A stretch of 64,000 bases of DNA from Runella zeae DSM 19591. Lineage in GTDB: Bacteria; Bacteroidota; Bacteroidia; Cytophagales; Spirosomataceae. Positions within the stretch are counted from its first letter, which is position 1, and each line of letters opens with the position of its first letter. Positions 47,334 to 55,119 of this stretch are shown here, one piece after another. Both the position numbers and the translations under genes were made by a program. The notes under the pieces were generated by a model. The model saw only the letters and a list, made by a program, of their open reading frames with translations. It did no database searches and had not been told where the DNA came from. The stretch spans positions 62,001-126,000 of the forward strand of contig NZ_AUIF01000011.1 in the NCBI RefSeq assembly GCF_000423565.1, read 5' to 3'.

Positions 47334-49955
47334 ATGATGAAAAGAAAGCATCCTCCCCGCTGGGCCACTACCTTGCTGCGTTGGTGGGCTGACCCCAATA
47401 CTTCGGAAGAAGTGGAGGGTGACTTATTGGAATTATACACCCATTGGGTACAAACCGTTGGCGTACAAAAAGCCAACTGGAAATATACCTTGAATACCCT
47501 GAAGCTGTTACGTCCCTTTGCCAAAAACAAACGGGCTCATTATCCCAAAACTTATTTATACAGTCCAACCATGCTACAAAATTATTTTAAAGTCGCTTTC
47601 CGCAATCTTCTCAAATACACAGGATACTCCTTTATTAATGTCACAGGATTGGCTACGGGGATGGCTGTAGCAATACTTATCAGTTTGTGGCTATATGATG
47701 AATTATCATACAACAAACAATTTGAAAACTACGACCGCATCGTTCAAGTGATGCAACATCAAACGTTTGACGGCCAAGTCAATACCCAAACTGCGAATCC
47801 TTATTTGATGGGGGACGAAATCCGAAATAAGTACCCTCATGATTTTAAACACATCGTGATGTCGTCGTGGACAAACGGTCATATTTTGGCCTATGGAGAT
47901 AAAAAGCTCACTAAAATGGGTAATTATTTTGAGCCCGGCATCACCGAGATGCTGAGTCTCCAAATGCTGAAAGGTTCTCGGGCTGGGCTTAATGACGTCA
48001 ACTCCATTCTTTTGTCGGAATCAGTAGCAAAAGCTTATTTCGGCAGCGAAGACCCGATGGGCAAAGTAATGAAGATAGATAACAAAAACGACGTTAAAGT
48101 AACGGGCGTTTACAAAGACCTGCCGTACAACTCCGACTTCAAAGATTTGACATTCCTCTTGCCTTGGTCGTTGTACCTTAGCAGTCAGCCTTGGATCAAA
48201 GAGATGACCAACCCCTGGCGCAGCAATTTTACCCAGACCTACGCCATGTTGGCCGACCACGCTGATATTGACCAAGTTTCGGCCAAAATCAAAGATGTTA
48301 AACTCCACAAAGTACGTCCGGAAGAACGGGCCTTTAAGCCCGTAGTGTTTTTGCAACCTATGAGTAAATGGCATTTGTATGCAGAGTTCAAAAACGGAAT
48401 CAACATCGGTGGGCGCATCGAATTTGTGTGGTTGTTTGGCATTATTGGCGGGTTTGTGCTGCTGCTAGCTTGCATCAATTTTATGAACCTAAGCACTGCC
48501 CGTTCTGAAAAGCGGGCCAAAGAAGTGGGAGTACGAAAAGCAGTTGGTTCAGTACGCGGGCAATTAATCAATCAGTTTTTGAGTGAGTCGTTATTAGTAA
48601 CTATTCTTTCCTTTGGATTGGCTATTGTGTTGGTACAGCTTGTTTTACCCATATTTAACGAAATGGCCGATAAAAAAATAACGGTATTGTGGCGCGAACC
48701 CTTGTTTTGGCTCTCAGGAATTGGCTTTACGGTCCTTACGGGTATCATCGCAGGAAGTTATCCAGCCTTTTACTTGTCGTCGTTTCGGCCCGTACAAGTG
48801 TTAAAAGGTACATTCCGAGTAGGGCGTTTTGCCTCTGTGCCGCGCAAAGTACTGGTAATCCTTCAGTTTACAGTGTCAGTAGCGTTGATTATTGGAACGA
48901 TGGTGGTTTTTCAACAAATAGATTTTGCCAAAAAACGCCCCGCAGGCTATGCCATTGACAAACTTCTCTTTGTGCCTATTTCAACCCCTGATTTGACCAA
49001 CAAATACGAAGTAGTTCGCAATGATTTATTAAAAACAGGGGCAATTGCTGAAGTCTCCAAATCTTCGAGTCCAATCACGAGCGTTTGGGCGATTAATAAT
49101 GGCTACAGCTGGAAAGGCAAAGATACAGGCATTCAAGGCAATTTTGCGGCGGTATCTGCTACACACGATTTCGGAAAAACCATTGGGTGGGAGTTAAAAG
49201 AAGGCCGTGATTTCTCACGAGATTTCCCTACTGATTCTAGTGCAATGATTCTCAACGAAACGGCTGTAAAATTTATGGGATTGAAAAAACCCGTGGGTGA
49301 AATCGTAAAAATCGACAATAAGGAGTTTCACGTCATCGGGGTGGTCAAAGACTTGGTGATGCAGTCGCCGTACCAACCCGTTTTTCGTACCAGTTTTGTG
49401 TTGGATTACAACGATGCCAGTGTCATTAATATCAAAATCAATGCGACGACCAATACCAGCGATGCCTTACCCAAAATCGAAGCGGTTTTCCGAAAGCACA
49501 ATCCTGCCGCACCGTTTGAGTACCAGTTTATTGATGAAGAATACGCCAAAAAATTCACTGATGAAGTTCGCATCGGCAAGCTTGCTACCTCTTTTACCAT
49601 TTTGGCCATTTTCATTTCTTGCCTAGGGCTATTTGGGTTAGCCAGTTTTGTGGCCGAACAACGCACAAAGGAAATTGGGATTCGGAAAGTATTGGGCGCT
49701 TCAATCTCCAACTTATGGGGGCTATTGTCGAGAGAATTTGTGATTTTGGTCATGATTGCTTGTGGCATCGCTGGCCCAATAATGTGGTATGCGATGAACA
49801 ATTGGATGCAAAAATTTGACTATCGTACCGAAATTTCGTGGTGGATTTTTGTGGTTACGGCCATCTTGGCCGTCAGTATCGCGCTCTTAACCGTCAGCTA
49901 TCAAGCCATTAAAGCCGCAATCATCAATCCTGTCAAATCATTGAAATCGGAATAA
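47334..49955 (+). CDS. Permease-prefix-domain FtsX/MacB-family permease
   Basis: The 873-residue protein can start at either of two adjacent ATG codons (MMKRKHPPRWATTLLRWWADPNTSEEVEGDLLELY). Its prefix DNA is nearly identical to that of 44726 and 50073. The core from about residue 80 (MLQNYFKVAFRNLLKYTGYSFINVTGLATGMAVAILISLWLYDELSYN) is of the SEKRAKE subfamily (LLLACINFMNLSTARSEKRAKEVGVRKAVGSVR; SCLGLFGLASFVAEQRTKEIGIRKVLGAS). So it shares its prefix with 44726 but its core with 20826 and 10419. It starts 16 bp after the preceding stop codon. Confidence 0.9.
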   Translation: MMKRKHPPRWATTLLRWWADPNTSEEVEGDLLELYTHWVQTVGVQKANWKYTLNTLKLLRPFAKNKRAHYPKTYLYSPTMLQNYFKVAFRNLLKYTGYSFINVTGLATGMAVAILISLWLYDELSYNKQFENYDRIVQVMQHQTFDGQVNTQTANPYLMGDEIRNKYPHDFKHIVMSSWTNGHILAYGDKKLTKMGNYFEPGITEMLSLQMLKGSRAGLNDVNSILLSESVAKAYFGSEDPMGKVMKIDNKNDVKVTGVYKDLPYNSDFKDLTFLLPWSLYLSSQPWIKEMTNPWRSNFTQTYAMLADHADIDQVSAKIKDVKLHKVRPEERAFKPVVFLQPMSKWHLYAEFKNGINIGGRIEFVWLFGIIGGFVLLLACINFMNLSTARSEKRAKEVGVRKAVGSVRGQLINQFLSESLLVTILSFGLAIVLVQLVLPIFNEMADKKITVLWREPLFWLSGIGFTVLTGIIAGSYPAFYLSSFRPVQVLKGTFRVGRFASVPRKVLVILQFTVSVALIIGTMVVFQQIDFAKKRPAGYAIDKLLFVPISTPDLTNKYEVVRNDLLKTGAIAEVSKSSSPITSVWAINNGYSWKGKDTGIQGNFAAVSATHDFGKTIGWELKEGRDFSRDFPTDSSAMILNETAVKFMGLKKPVGEIVKIDNKEFHVIGVVKDLVMQSPYQPVFRTSFVLDYNDASVINIKINATTNTSDALPKIEAVFRKHNPAAPFEYQFIDEEYAKKFTDEVRIGKLATSFTILAIFISCLGLFGLASFVAEQRTKEIGIRKVLGASISNLWGLLSREFVILVMIACGIAGPIMWYAMNNWMQKFDYRTEISWWIFVVTAILAVSIALLTVSYQAIKAAIINPVKSLKSE

Positions 49956-49969
49956 ATACCCCACCCCGC

Positions 49970-50056
49970 GTAGAGACGTTGCATGCAACGTCTCTACAGC
50001 ATGCAACGTCTCTACAGCATACAACAACGTCTCTACAGCACACAACAACGTCTCCA
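49970..50056. repeat. Palindromic repeat cluster
   Basis: A perfect 28-bp palindrome (49970-49997) is followed by right-arm copies: GCATGCAACGTCTCTACA, then CATACAACAACGTCTCTACA and variants. The extra ACA insertions show stepwise growth of the arm. It lies between two permease genes of one operon, 17 bp before the next start codon. Confidence 0.85.
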
Positions 50057-50072
50057 CCATCTACCTGTATTT

Positions 50073-52674
50073 ATGCAACATACCCCTCCCCGCTGGGCCA
50101 CTACCTTGCTGCGTTGGTGGGCCGACCCCAATACTTCGGAAGAAGTGGAGGGCGACTTATTGGAATTATACAACTATTGGGTGCAAACCGTTGGCGTACA
50201 AAAAGCCAATTGGAAATATACCTTGAATACCCTGAAACTGTTACGTCCCTTTGCCAAGGGCAAACGGGCTCATTATCCCAAAACCTATTTATACAGTCCA
50301 ACGATGTTACGAAACTATTTTAAAATCGCATGGCGAAATTTGATTGCTGGAAAGAGCGTTTCCGTCATCAACATTACTGGCTTAGCCATCGGAATGGCGA
50401 GTACCTGCCTCATTACATTGTGGTTACAAAATGAGCTAAGTTTTGATGCTTTTCACTCGCATAAAGACCGCATTTACCAAGTATATGGTTTAACCGACAA
50501 CGTGGAATGCCATCCCTGTCACGTCGCAACCACTGGGGCCAACCCTAAAAAAAGAATACCCCGAAGTGGAAGCCTTTACCCGCGTGAGAAGCGTTAACAA
50601 TTTTTTGATGAAGGCCAACGATAAAAGCCTCACGGGGATTGAAGGCAATATAGTGGACCCCGATTTTCTTCAACTATTTAGCTTTCCCCTAACGCAAGGT
50701 GGAGAAATGAAGCAGTTAGTTGATCCTAACTCCATTGTCATTACCGAAAAATTGGCTAAAAAGCTCTTTGGGGACGAAAATGCCTTAAACAAGACCATTC
50801 AAATCGATGCCACCGATAACTTTACGGTGACAGGTGTCTTAAAGGATTTACCTTCCAATACCGACTTTCATTTTGAATATTTACTGCCTTGGGATTACCT
50901 AAAAAAACGCGGCGACGGGTCTATCAATGAAAGCTGGCTCAGTAATAATACCCCAACGTATTTGCTCTTAAAACCTACGACCAATGTGGCAGCCTTTGAC
51001 GCAAAAATCAAAGACGTGACGCGTCGCTACTCAGGGCGCAATGATGTGTGGACCCACTTTACTTTTCCGCTGCATAAATGGCATTTGTACGACGAGTTTA
51101 AAAATGGAAAATCGGTCGGCGGACGCATCGACATGGTTCGAATGTTTGGGTTAATTGGGGTTTTTATTTTGTTGATTGCTTGTATCAATTTTATGAACCT
51201 CAGCACGGCTCGTTCCGAAAAACGCGCCAAAGAAGTAGGCATCAGAAAAGCAGCAGGCGCTGGGAAAGGCTTGCTTGTAGGGCAGTTTATGATGGAAGCA
51301 TTGATGACAGCAGGCAGTGCTGGCCTCCTTGCACTGCTAATTGTGCAGTTGACTCTTCCATCGTTCAATACACTCATCAATACTCAACTCGTCATTCCGT
51401 ATGCCAATGTATCTTATTGGCTCTGGACAATGGCATTTTTGCTGTTCACCAGTCTGCTGGCGGGAAGTTATCCTGCCTTCTACCTGTCGTCTTTTAATCC
51501 GATTGGGATTTTCAAAAAGCAATTCAAACAAACGCAAGCCGCGCTTTCTCCCCGCAAAGTACTGGTAGTAACCCAGTTTACCTTTGCTATTTTACTCATC
51601 ATTTCTACGATGGTGGTACGGAATCAGATACAACACGCGCAAGATAGGGCCGTTGGGTATTCAAAAAACAACTTAATCCACGTCAATTTTGTGGGTGATA
51701 TTGGCAAAAACTATTCACTCCTCAAACAAGAATTGCTCTATTCGGGCAGTGCCAGCTCCGTCACCAAAACAATGAACCCACTCACGGAAAGCGGCTCTAA
51801 GACATGGGGATTGCGATGGGCAGGTGAAGCTCCTAAGGACACCAATACGGCTCTTACGTTGTTTAGTGCCGATGCTGACTTTGTAAAAACAGCAGGACTA
51901 CAGTTGGTCGAAGGACGAGACATTGATATTAACAAGTACCCTACCGACAGCTTTTCGGTGCTTTTGAACGAAACGGCTGTCAAACTGATGGGGTTCAAAA
52001 ACCCGATAGGTCAGCTTTTGTTTAGTAAGTCCAAAAAGACAACGTGGAAGGTAGTCGGAGTCGTAAAAGATTACCTAACGGGTTCCCCCTACGAAGCCAT
52101 CCCTCCTACGGTGATTGAAGGTCCTGGGGCATGGTTTAACACAATGCACATCAAATTGAATCCTGCTCATTCGACGGCCGACAATCTGGCCAAAGCCGAG
52201 CAAATTTTCAAAAAATACAATGCTAATTATCCATTTGATTATCAATTCATAGACCAAGAATACGCCAATCAGTTTGAAAACGAACAACGGCTTAAAACAC
52301 TCTCAGGACTCTTTGCGATTTTGGCCATTTTTATTTCTTGTTTGGGGCTATTTGGGTTGGCAAGTTTTGTGGCCGAGCAGCGCACCAAAGAAATCGGGAT
52401 TCGTAAAGTGCTCGGTGCTTCTGTTCCTAATCTTTGGGGACTATTATCGAAAGAATTTATCACGTTGGTGGTTATTTCCTTCTTTATTGCATCGCCTGTC
52501 GCCTACTATTTTGCGAATGGTTGGTTGCAGCAGTACAGCTACCGAACTGAGGTGTCGTGGTGGATTTTTGTGGTTACGGCCATCTTGGCCGTCAGTATCG
52601 CGCTCTTAACCGTCAGCTATCAAGCTATCAGGGCCGCCATGGTCAATCCCATCAAATCATTGAAAACAGAATAA
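50073..52674 (+). pseudogene. Frameshifted permease-prefix-domain FtsX/MacB-family permease
   Basis: The first frame starts at the ATG at 50073 (MQHTPPRWATTLLRWWADPNTSEEVEGDLLELYNYW), passes the first membrane helix (INITGLAIGMASTCLITLWLQNELSFDAF) and runs out of homology at about 50508, ending at 50597. The family sequence resumes in the +1 frame: AIPVTSQPLGPTLKKEYPEVEAFTRVRSVNNF, and continues to the normal end at 52674 (VNPIKSLKTE). Removing one base near GTGGAATGCC at about 50508-50515 restores a single protein of roughly 866 residues. It is therefore a recent one-base insertion or a sequencing error. The rest has intact LLIACINFMNLSTARSEKRAKEVGIRKAAGAG and SCLGLFGLASFVAEQRTKEIGIRKVLGAS signatures. 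Confidence 0.85.
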
Positions 52675-52688
52675 ATACCCCACCCCGC

Positions 52689-52793
52689 GTATAGACATTG
52701 CATGTGGTAGAGACGTTGCATGCAACGTCTCTACCACATGCAACGTCTATACAGCATGCAATGTCTATACCACATGCAACGCAACGTCTATAC
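52689..52793. repeat. Palindromic repeat cluster with paired base changes
   Basis: A perfect 28-bp palindrome at 52707-52734 is flanked by variants with GTATAGAC in the left arm and GTCTATAC in the right arm, complementary changes that preserve pairing. It lies just after the last permease operon and marks the left edge of the unusual region that follows. Bases 52794-53134 then hold remnants: an open frame without start ending ...AALIAIAKELTTTSSTDLSIL, the first direct repeat, and an orphan terminator. Confidence 0.8.
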
Positions 52794-52901
52794 CTCCAAC
52801 GTGCGACGAATGCAGCCTTGATAGCTATTGCCAAAGAACTAACAACAACAAGCTCCACGGATTTGAGTATTTTGTAACTACTATGAGACAACAATAGGAT
52901 G

Positions 52902-52958
52902 CCAAAACAACAACATCTCGGTAAAAGTGATTTACTTTTTGGATTATTTGCAGTTGAA
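52902..52958. repeat. Left 57-bp direct repeat flanking the DGR/CHAT/gasdermin module
   Basis: The 57 bases starting CCAAAACAACAACATCTCGG are repeated with one mismatch at 59834-59890. Read in frame, this copy encodes QHLGKSDLLFGLFAVEKE and a stop; a 21-residue open frame begins at the ATG at 52899. Both copies look like the 3' end of the same coding sequence, so they may be gene remnants or marks of a recombination event. Confidence 0.85.
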
Positions 52959-53020
52959 AAAGAATAAGCCATAAATTTTTGGGTCACTCCTGTGACAGCG
53001 ACCAAACACCTACACAACGG

Positions 53021-53049
53021 CAGAAGCAAACAAATGCTTCTGTTTTTTT
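53021..53049 (+). terminator. Orphan intrinsic terminator
   Basis: CAGAAGCA and TGCTTCTG form an 8-bp stem with a 6-base loop, followed by seven T. No intact gene ends just upstream, only coding remnants, so the gene it once served is gone. It isolates the FGE-fold gene downstream from the permease operon. Confidence 0.75.
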
Positions 53050-53134
53050 GTGGTGGTTCCCTAGCGAAACACACCTCTTTTTATACCTGATTTTGCCTAA
53101 ATTTTTTTACTTTAGGACATCTTTTGCTGTGCTT

Positions 53135-53872
53135 ATGGAAAACCATCTACAAACCTTCGTCGATAGCACTGTTTCTTTCAATATGGTAGCAATTGGGAGG
53201 AATAGGAAAGATAAGCCCTTTAAAATGAGTAAGACATATCGGGTTGGATTGAGCGATTTTTGGATAGGCGAGTATCCCGTAACACAAGCTTTGTGGGCCT
53301 ATGTAATGAGCGATACCGACCTAGCCGACCCTTCCTATTTTAAAGGAGCTAGTCAGCCTGTAGAGCAAGTTTCATGGAGAGATATTGACCGATTGTTTTT
53401 GCCAAGACTTAATGATAAAACAAAGAATAATCGGCCTGAGGGCACCTATTACCGTTTGCCTACGGAAGCCGAGTGGGAATACGCCGCACGAGGTGGGAGA
53501 TATGAGTGGCAAAATCCAACTGCCTACGCAGGAAGTAATCATTTGGAAGAAGTGGGCTGGTACCTTGAAAATAGCCATGGACAAACGCAAACGGTAGGTC
53601 TGAAAAAACCTAATCGCTTGGGCATCTATGATATGAGTGGGAATGTTTGGGAATGGTGTAGTGATTGGTATGATACTTATCCAGACCTAGGTAAAGATAT
53701 CACACTCAACCCTACAGGCCCTACCAACGGTTGGTATCGTGTGGTTCGGGGTGGGTGTTGGAACTATCCAGCAATCGGATGCCGCTCAGCAGTCCGTAGC
53801 AACGACACGCCTGAGAATCGCAGCAATAATGTGGGATGTCGGTTGGTTCTTTCTGTTCCTCCGATTCAGTAG
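53135..53872 (+). CDS. FGE-sulfatase (C-type-lectin fold) domain protein, first of three
   Basis: The ATG at 53135 (MENHLQTFVDSTVSFNMVAIG) matches the start of the second copy at 54027 (MENHLQTFSDTSLSFTMIAVEG); the frame is open further upstream but unconserved. The 245 residues form one FGE-sulfatase domain: FWIGEYPVTQALWAYVM, YRLPTEAEWEYAARGG, GLKKPNRLGIYDMSGNVWEWCSDWY, and a C-terminal VVRGGCWNYPAIGCRSAVRSNDTPENRSNNVGCRLVLS. The paired active-site cysteines of true formylglycine-generating enzymes are not evident, so a binding rather than catalytic role is likely. No signal peptide is present. The C-terminal part is the region where DGR target proteins are diversified, but the codons here are less template-like than in the next two copies. 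Confidence 0.85.
   Translation: MENHLQTFVDSTVSFNMVAIGRNRKDKPFKMSKTYRVGLSDFWIGEYPVTQALWAYVMSDTDLADPSYFKGASQPVEQVSWRDIDRLFLPRLNDKTKNNRPEGTYYRLPTEAEWEYAARGGRYEWQNPTAYAGSNHLEEVGWYLENSHGQTQTVGLKKPNRLGIYDMSGNVWEWCSDWYDTYPDLGKDITLNPTGPTNGWYRVVRGGCWNYPAIGCRSAVRSNDTPENRSNNVGCRLVLSVPPIQ
53741..53869 (+). other. Variable-region-like C-terminus of the first FGE-fold gene
   Basis: This stretch aligns by protein with the variable regions at 54633 and 55726 (RGGCWNYPAIGCRSAVRSNDTPENRSNN), and its 3' flank AAAAATCCAGTTGAGC resembles AAAAATCCCGTGAGC after the second copy. At the DNA level it has drifted at third codon positions too, so it is probably an old or inactive target. Confidence 0.45.
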
Positions 53873-54026
53873 GGGAAAAATCCAGTTGAGCAAAGGTTGG
53901 CTTATTACCGCCTTTTACAAAAAACGACTCCGCCAAAACCCCTTCCCGTAGCGATAATAAAGGGCGCCATACGGATCTAAAAATCACGAGACAAGCAGTA
54001 TATTAGTTGTTATTTATCCTATCCGC

Positions 54027-54761
54027 ATGGAAAACCATCTACAAACCTTCTCCGACACCTCTCTTTCCTTTACCATGATTGCGGTAGAAGGCAATCTCCA
54101 CCGAGATCCTTTTAAAATGACCGATAACTACCGCGTACGATTGAGTGATTTTTGGATAGGAGAATACCTTGTTACGCAAGCTTTGTGGGCCTATGTGATG
54201 AAAGACACCCCAAAAACAGAACCTTCGCATTTTAAAGGAGCCAATAAACCCGTGGAGAAAGTATCGTGGCAAGACATCGTTGCTGAATTTTTGCCTCGAT
54301 TGAATGCTTTAACCAACGCAAGCCGCCCTGCCAATACAACGTACCGCTTGCCTACTGAAGCTGAGTGGCAATATGCCGCACGAGGTGGGGTATATGGGTG
54401 GCAATATCCTTTTGAATACGCGGGCAGCAATAAATTAGAAGAAGTAGGTTGGTATGATGAGAATAGCTACCAAGAAACCAAGGATGTCGGATTGAAAACG
54501 CCTAATTTATTGGGATTATACGACATGAGCGGCAATGTGTGGGAGTGGTGTAGTGATTGGTACGGTTCTTATCCCGATCCTAATAAAAGCATAGCCGTTA
54601 ATCCTACAGGCACTGCTATGGGTATGTCTCACGTGGTTCGCGGTGGCGGCTGGCACGGCTACGCGCAGTACTGCCGCTCCACGTTCCGCAACGGCCACGC
54701 GCCCGAGATTCACCTCAATAACCTCGGCTTTCGGTTGGTTCTTTCTTCTTCAGTTCAGTAG
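54027..54761 (+). CDS. FGE-sulfatase (C-type-lectin fold) domain protein, second of three; likely DGR target
   Basis: The 244-residue protein (MENHLQTFSDTSLSFTMIAVEGNLHRDPFKM) is close to the first copy over its first 200 residues: FWIGEYLVTQALWAYVM, YRLPTEAEWQYAARGGVYGWQYPFEYAGSNKLEEVGWYDENSY, GLYDMSGNVWEWCSDWYGSYPD. The last 40 residues (VVRGGGWHGYAQYCRSTFRNGHAPEIHLNNLGFRLVLSSSVQ) are coded by unusually G+C-rich DNA and differ from the third copy almost only at AAY-type codons. DGR targets with this fold bind ligands through exactly this C-terminal surface. A cytoplasmic ligand sensor is the most likely role. Confidence 0.85.
   Translation: MENHLQTFSDTSLSFTMIAVEGNLHRDPFKMTDNYRVRLSDFWIGEYLVTQALWAYVMKDTPKTEPSHFKGANKPVEKVSWQDIVAEFLPRLNALTNASRPANTTYRLPTEAEWQYAARGGVYGWQYPFEYAGSNKLEEVGWYDENSYQETKDVGLKTPNLLGLYDMSGNVWEWCSDWYGSYPDPNKSIAVNPTGTAMGMSHVVRGGGWHGYAQYCRSTFRNGHAPEIHLNNLGFRLVLSSSVQ
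54633..54758 (+). other. DGR-type variable region (VR) of the second FGE-fold gene
   Basis: Compared with the third copy, constant codons (TGG, GCG, CGC TCC ACG, CCC GAG, AAC CTC GGC) alternate with changed ones: CAC GGC TAC against GAC CAC AGC, CAG TAC TGC against CTG CGC TAC, TTC against ATC, AAC GGC CAC GCG against TAC TTC GAC CCG. With one exception (ATT against TAC), third positions are unchanged and all differences fit an A in a common template. The last 36 bp (CTCGGCTTTCGGTTGGTT and on) are invariant and would be the mutagenic-homing initiation segment. Confidence 0.8.
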
Positions 54762-55119
54762 AAAAATCCCGTGAGCAAAAAAGAAGAGCGAATTGGCAAA
54801 CTTTGCCAAAACTAACCCAACGAAGTAAGCAACGATTTATAAAAAAAATGCGATATTTGGACGAGGCGTACCACCATACAGCCAAAGGGTTTAGGTCAAA
54901 CATCATAGGGAACGAACCGCAACAATAACCTCGGCTTTCGGTTGGTTCTTTCTTCTTCAGCTCACGGGATTGTCGGACGACAACCACTGAACAGATGTTT
55001 GTCCGGTTCCTCTTTGGGGACAAAAACGTTCTGAGTGCCTCAGAACCCCAGCAGCAGTGTGAGTAGCCCAGACCGAAAGCTCTGCTGCTATTTTTAAGTA
55101 GACTTTAACGTTATTCTCT
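54762..55119. other. Spacer between second and third FGE-fold genes with hairpins and template remnant
   Basis: This 358-bp spacer has no gene of normal length. It holds a perfect hairpin TTGGCAAACTTTGCCAA (54793-54809), a 26-codon open frame at 54848-54928 (MRYLDEAYHHTAKGFRSNIIGN) of unknown meaning, the template-like 54915-54960 segment, a hairpin GTTCTGAG-TGC-CTCAGAAC (55028-55046), and an AGCAGCAG...CTGCTGCT inverted pair. The bases after the template segment (GCTCACGGGATT, 54960-54971) are the exact inverse of AATCCCGTGAGC (54765-54776) after the second variable region. In a normal DGR this is where the template RNA and the reverse transcriptase would lie. Confidence 0.6.
54915..54960 (+). 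other. Truncated DGR template repeat (TR) remnant, or its 3' end
   Basis: AACCGCAACAATAACCTCGG and the 26 bases after it match the 3' end of the variable regions, but every variable codon is AAC or AAT (AAC CGC AAC AAT AAC), exactly the unmutated state predicted by comparing the second and third copies (ATT CAC CTC AAT AAC; TAC CGC TAC TTT AAC). Upstream of 54915 the similarity stops, so only about 46 of an expected 100 or more bases remain. It is not in frame with a long gene. Confidence 0.7.
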
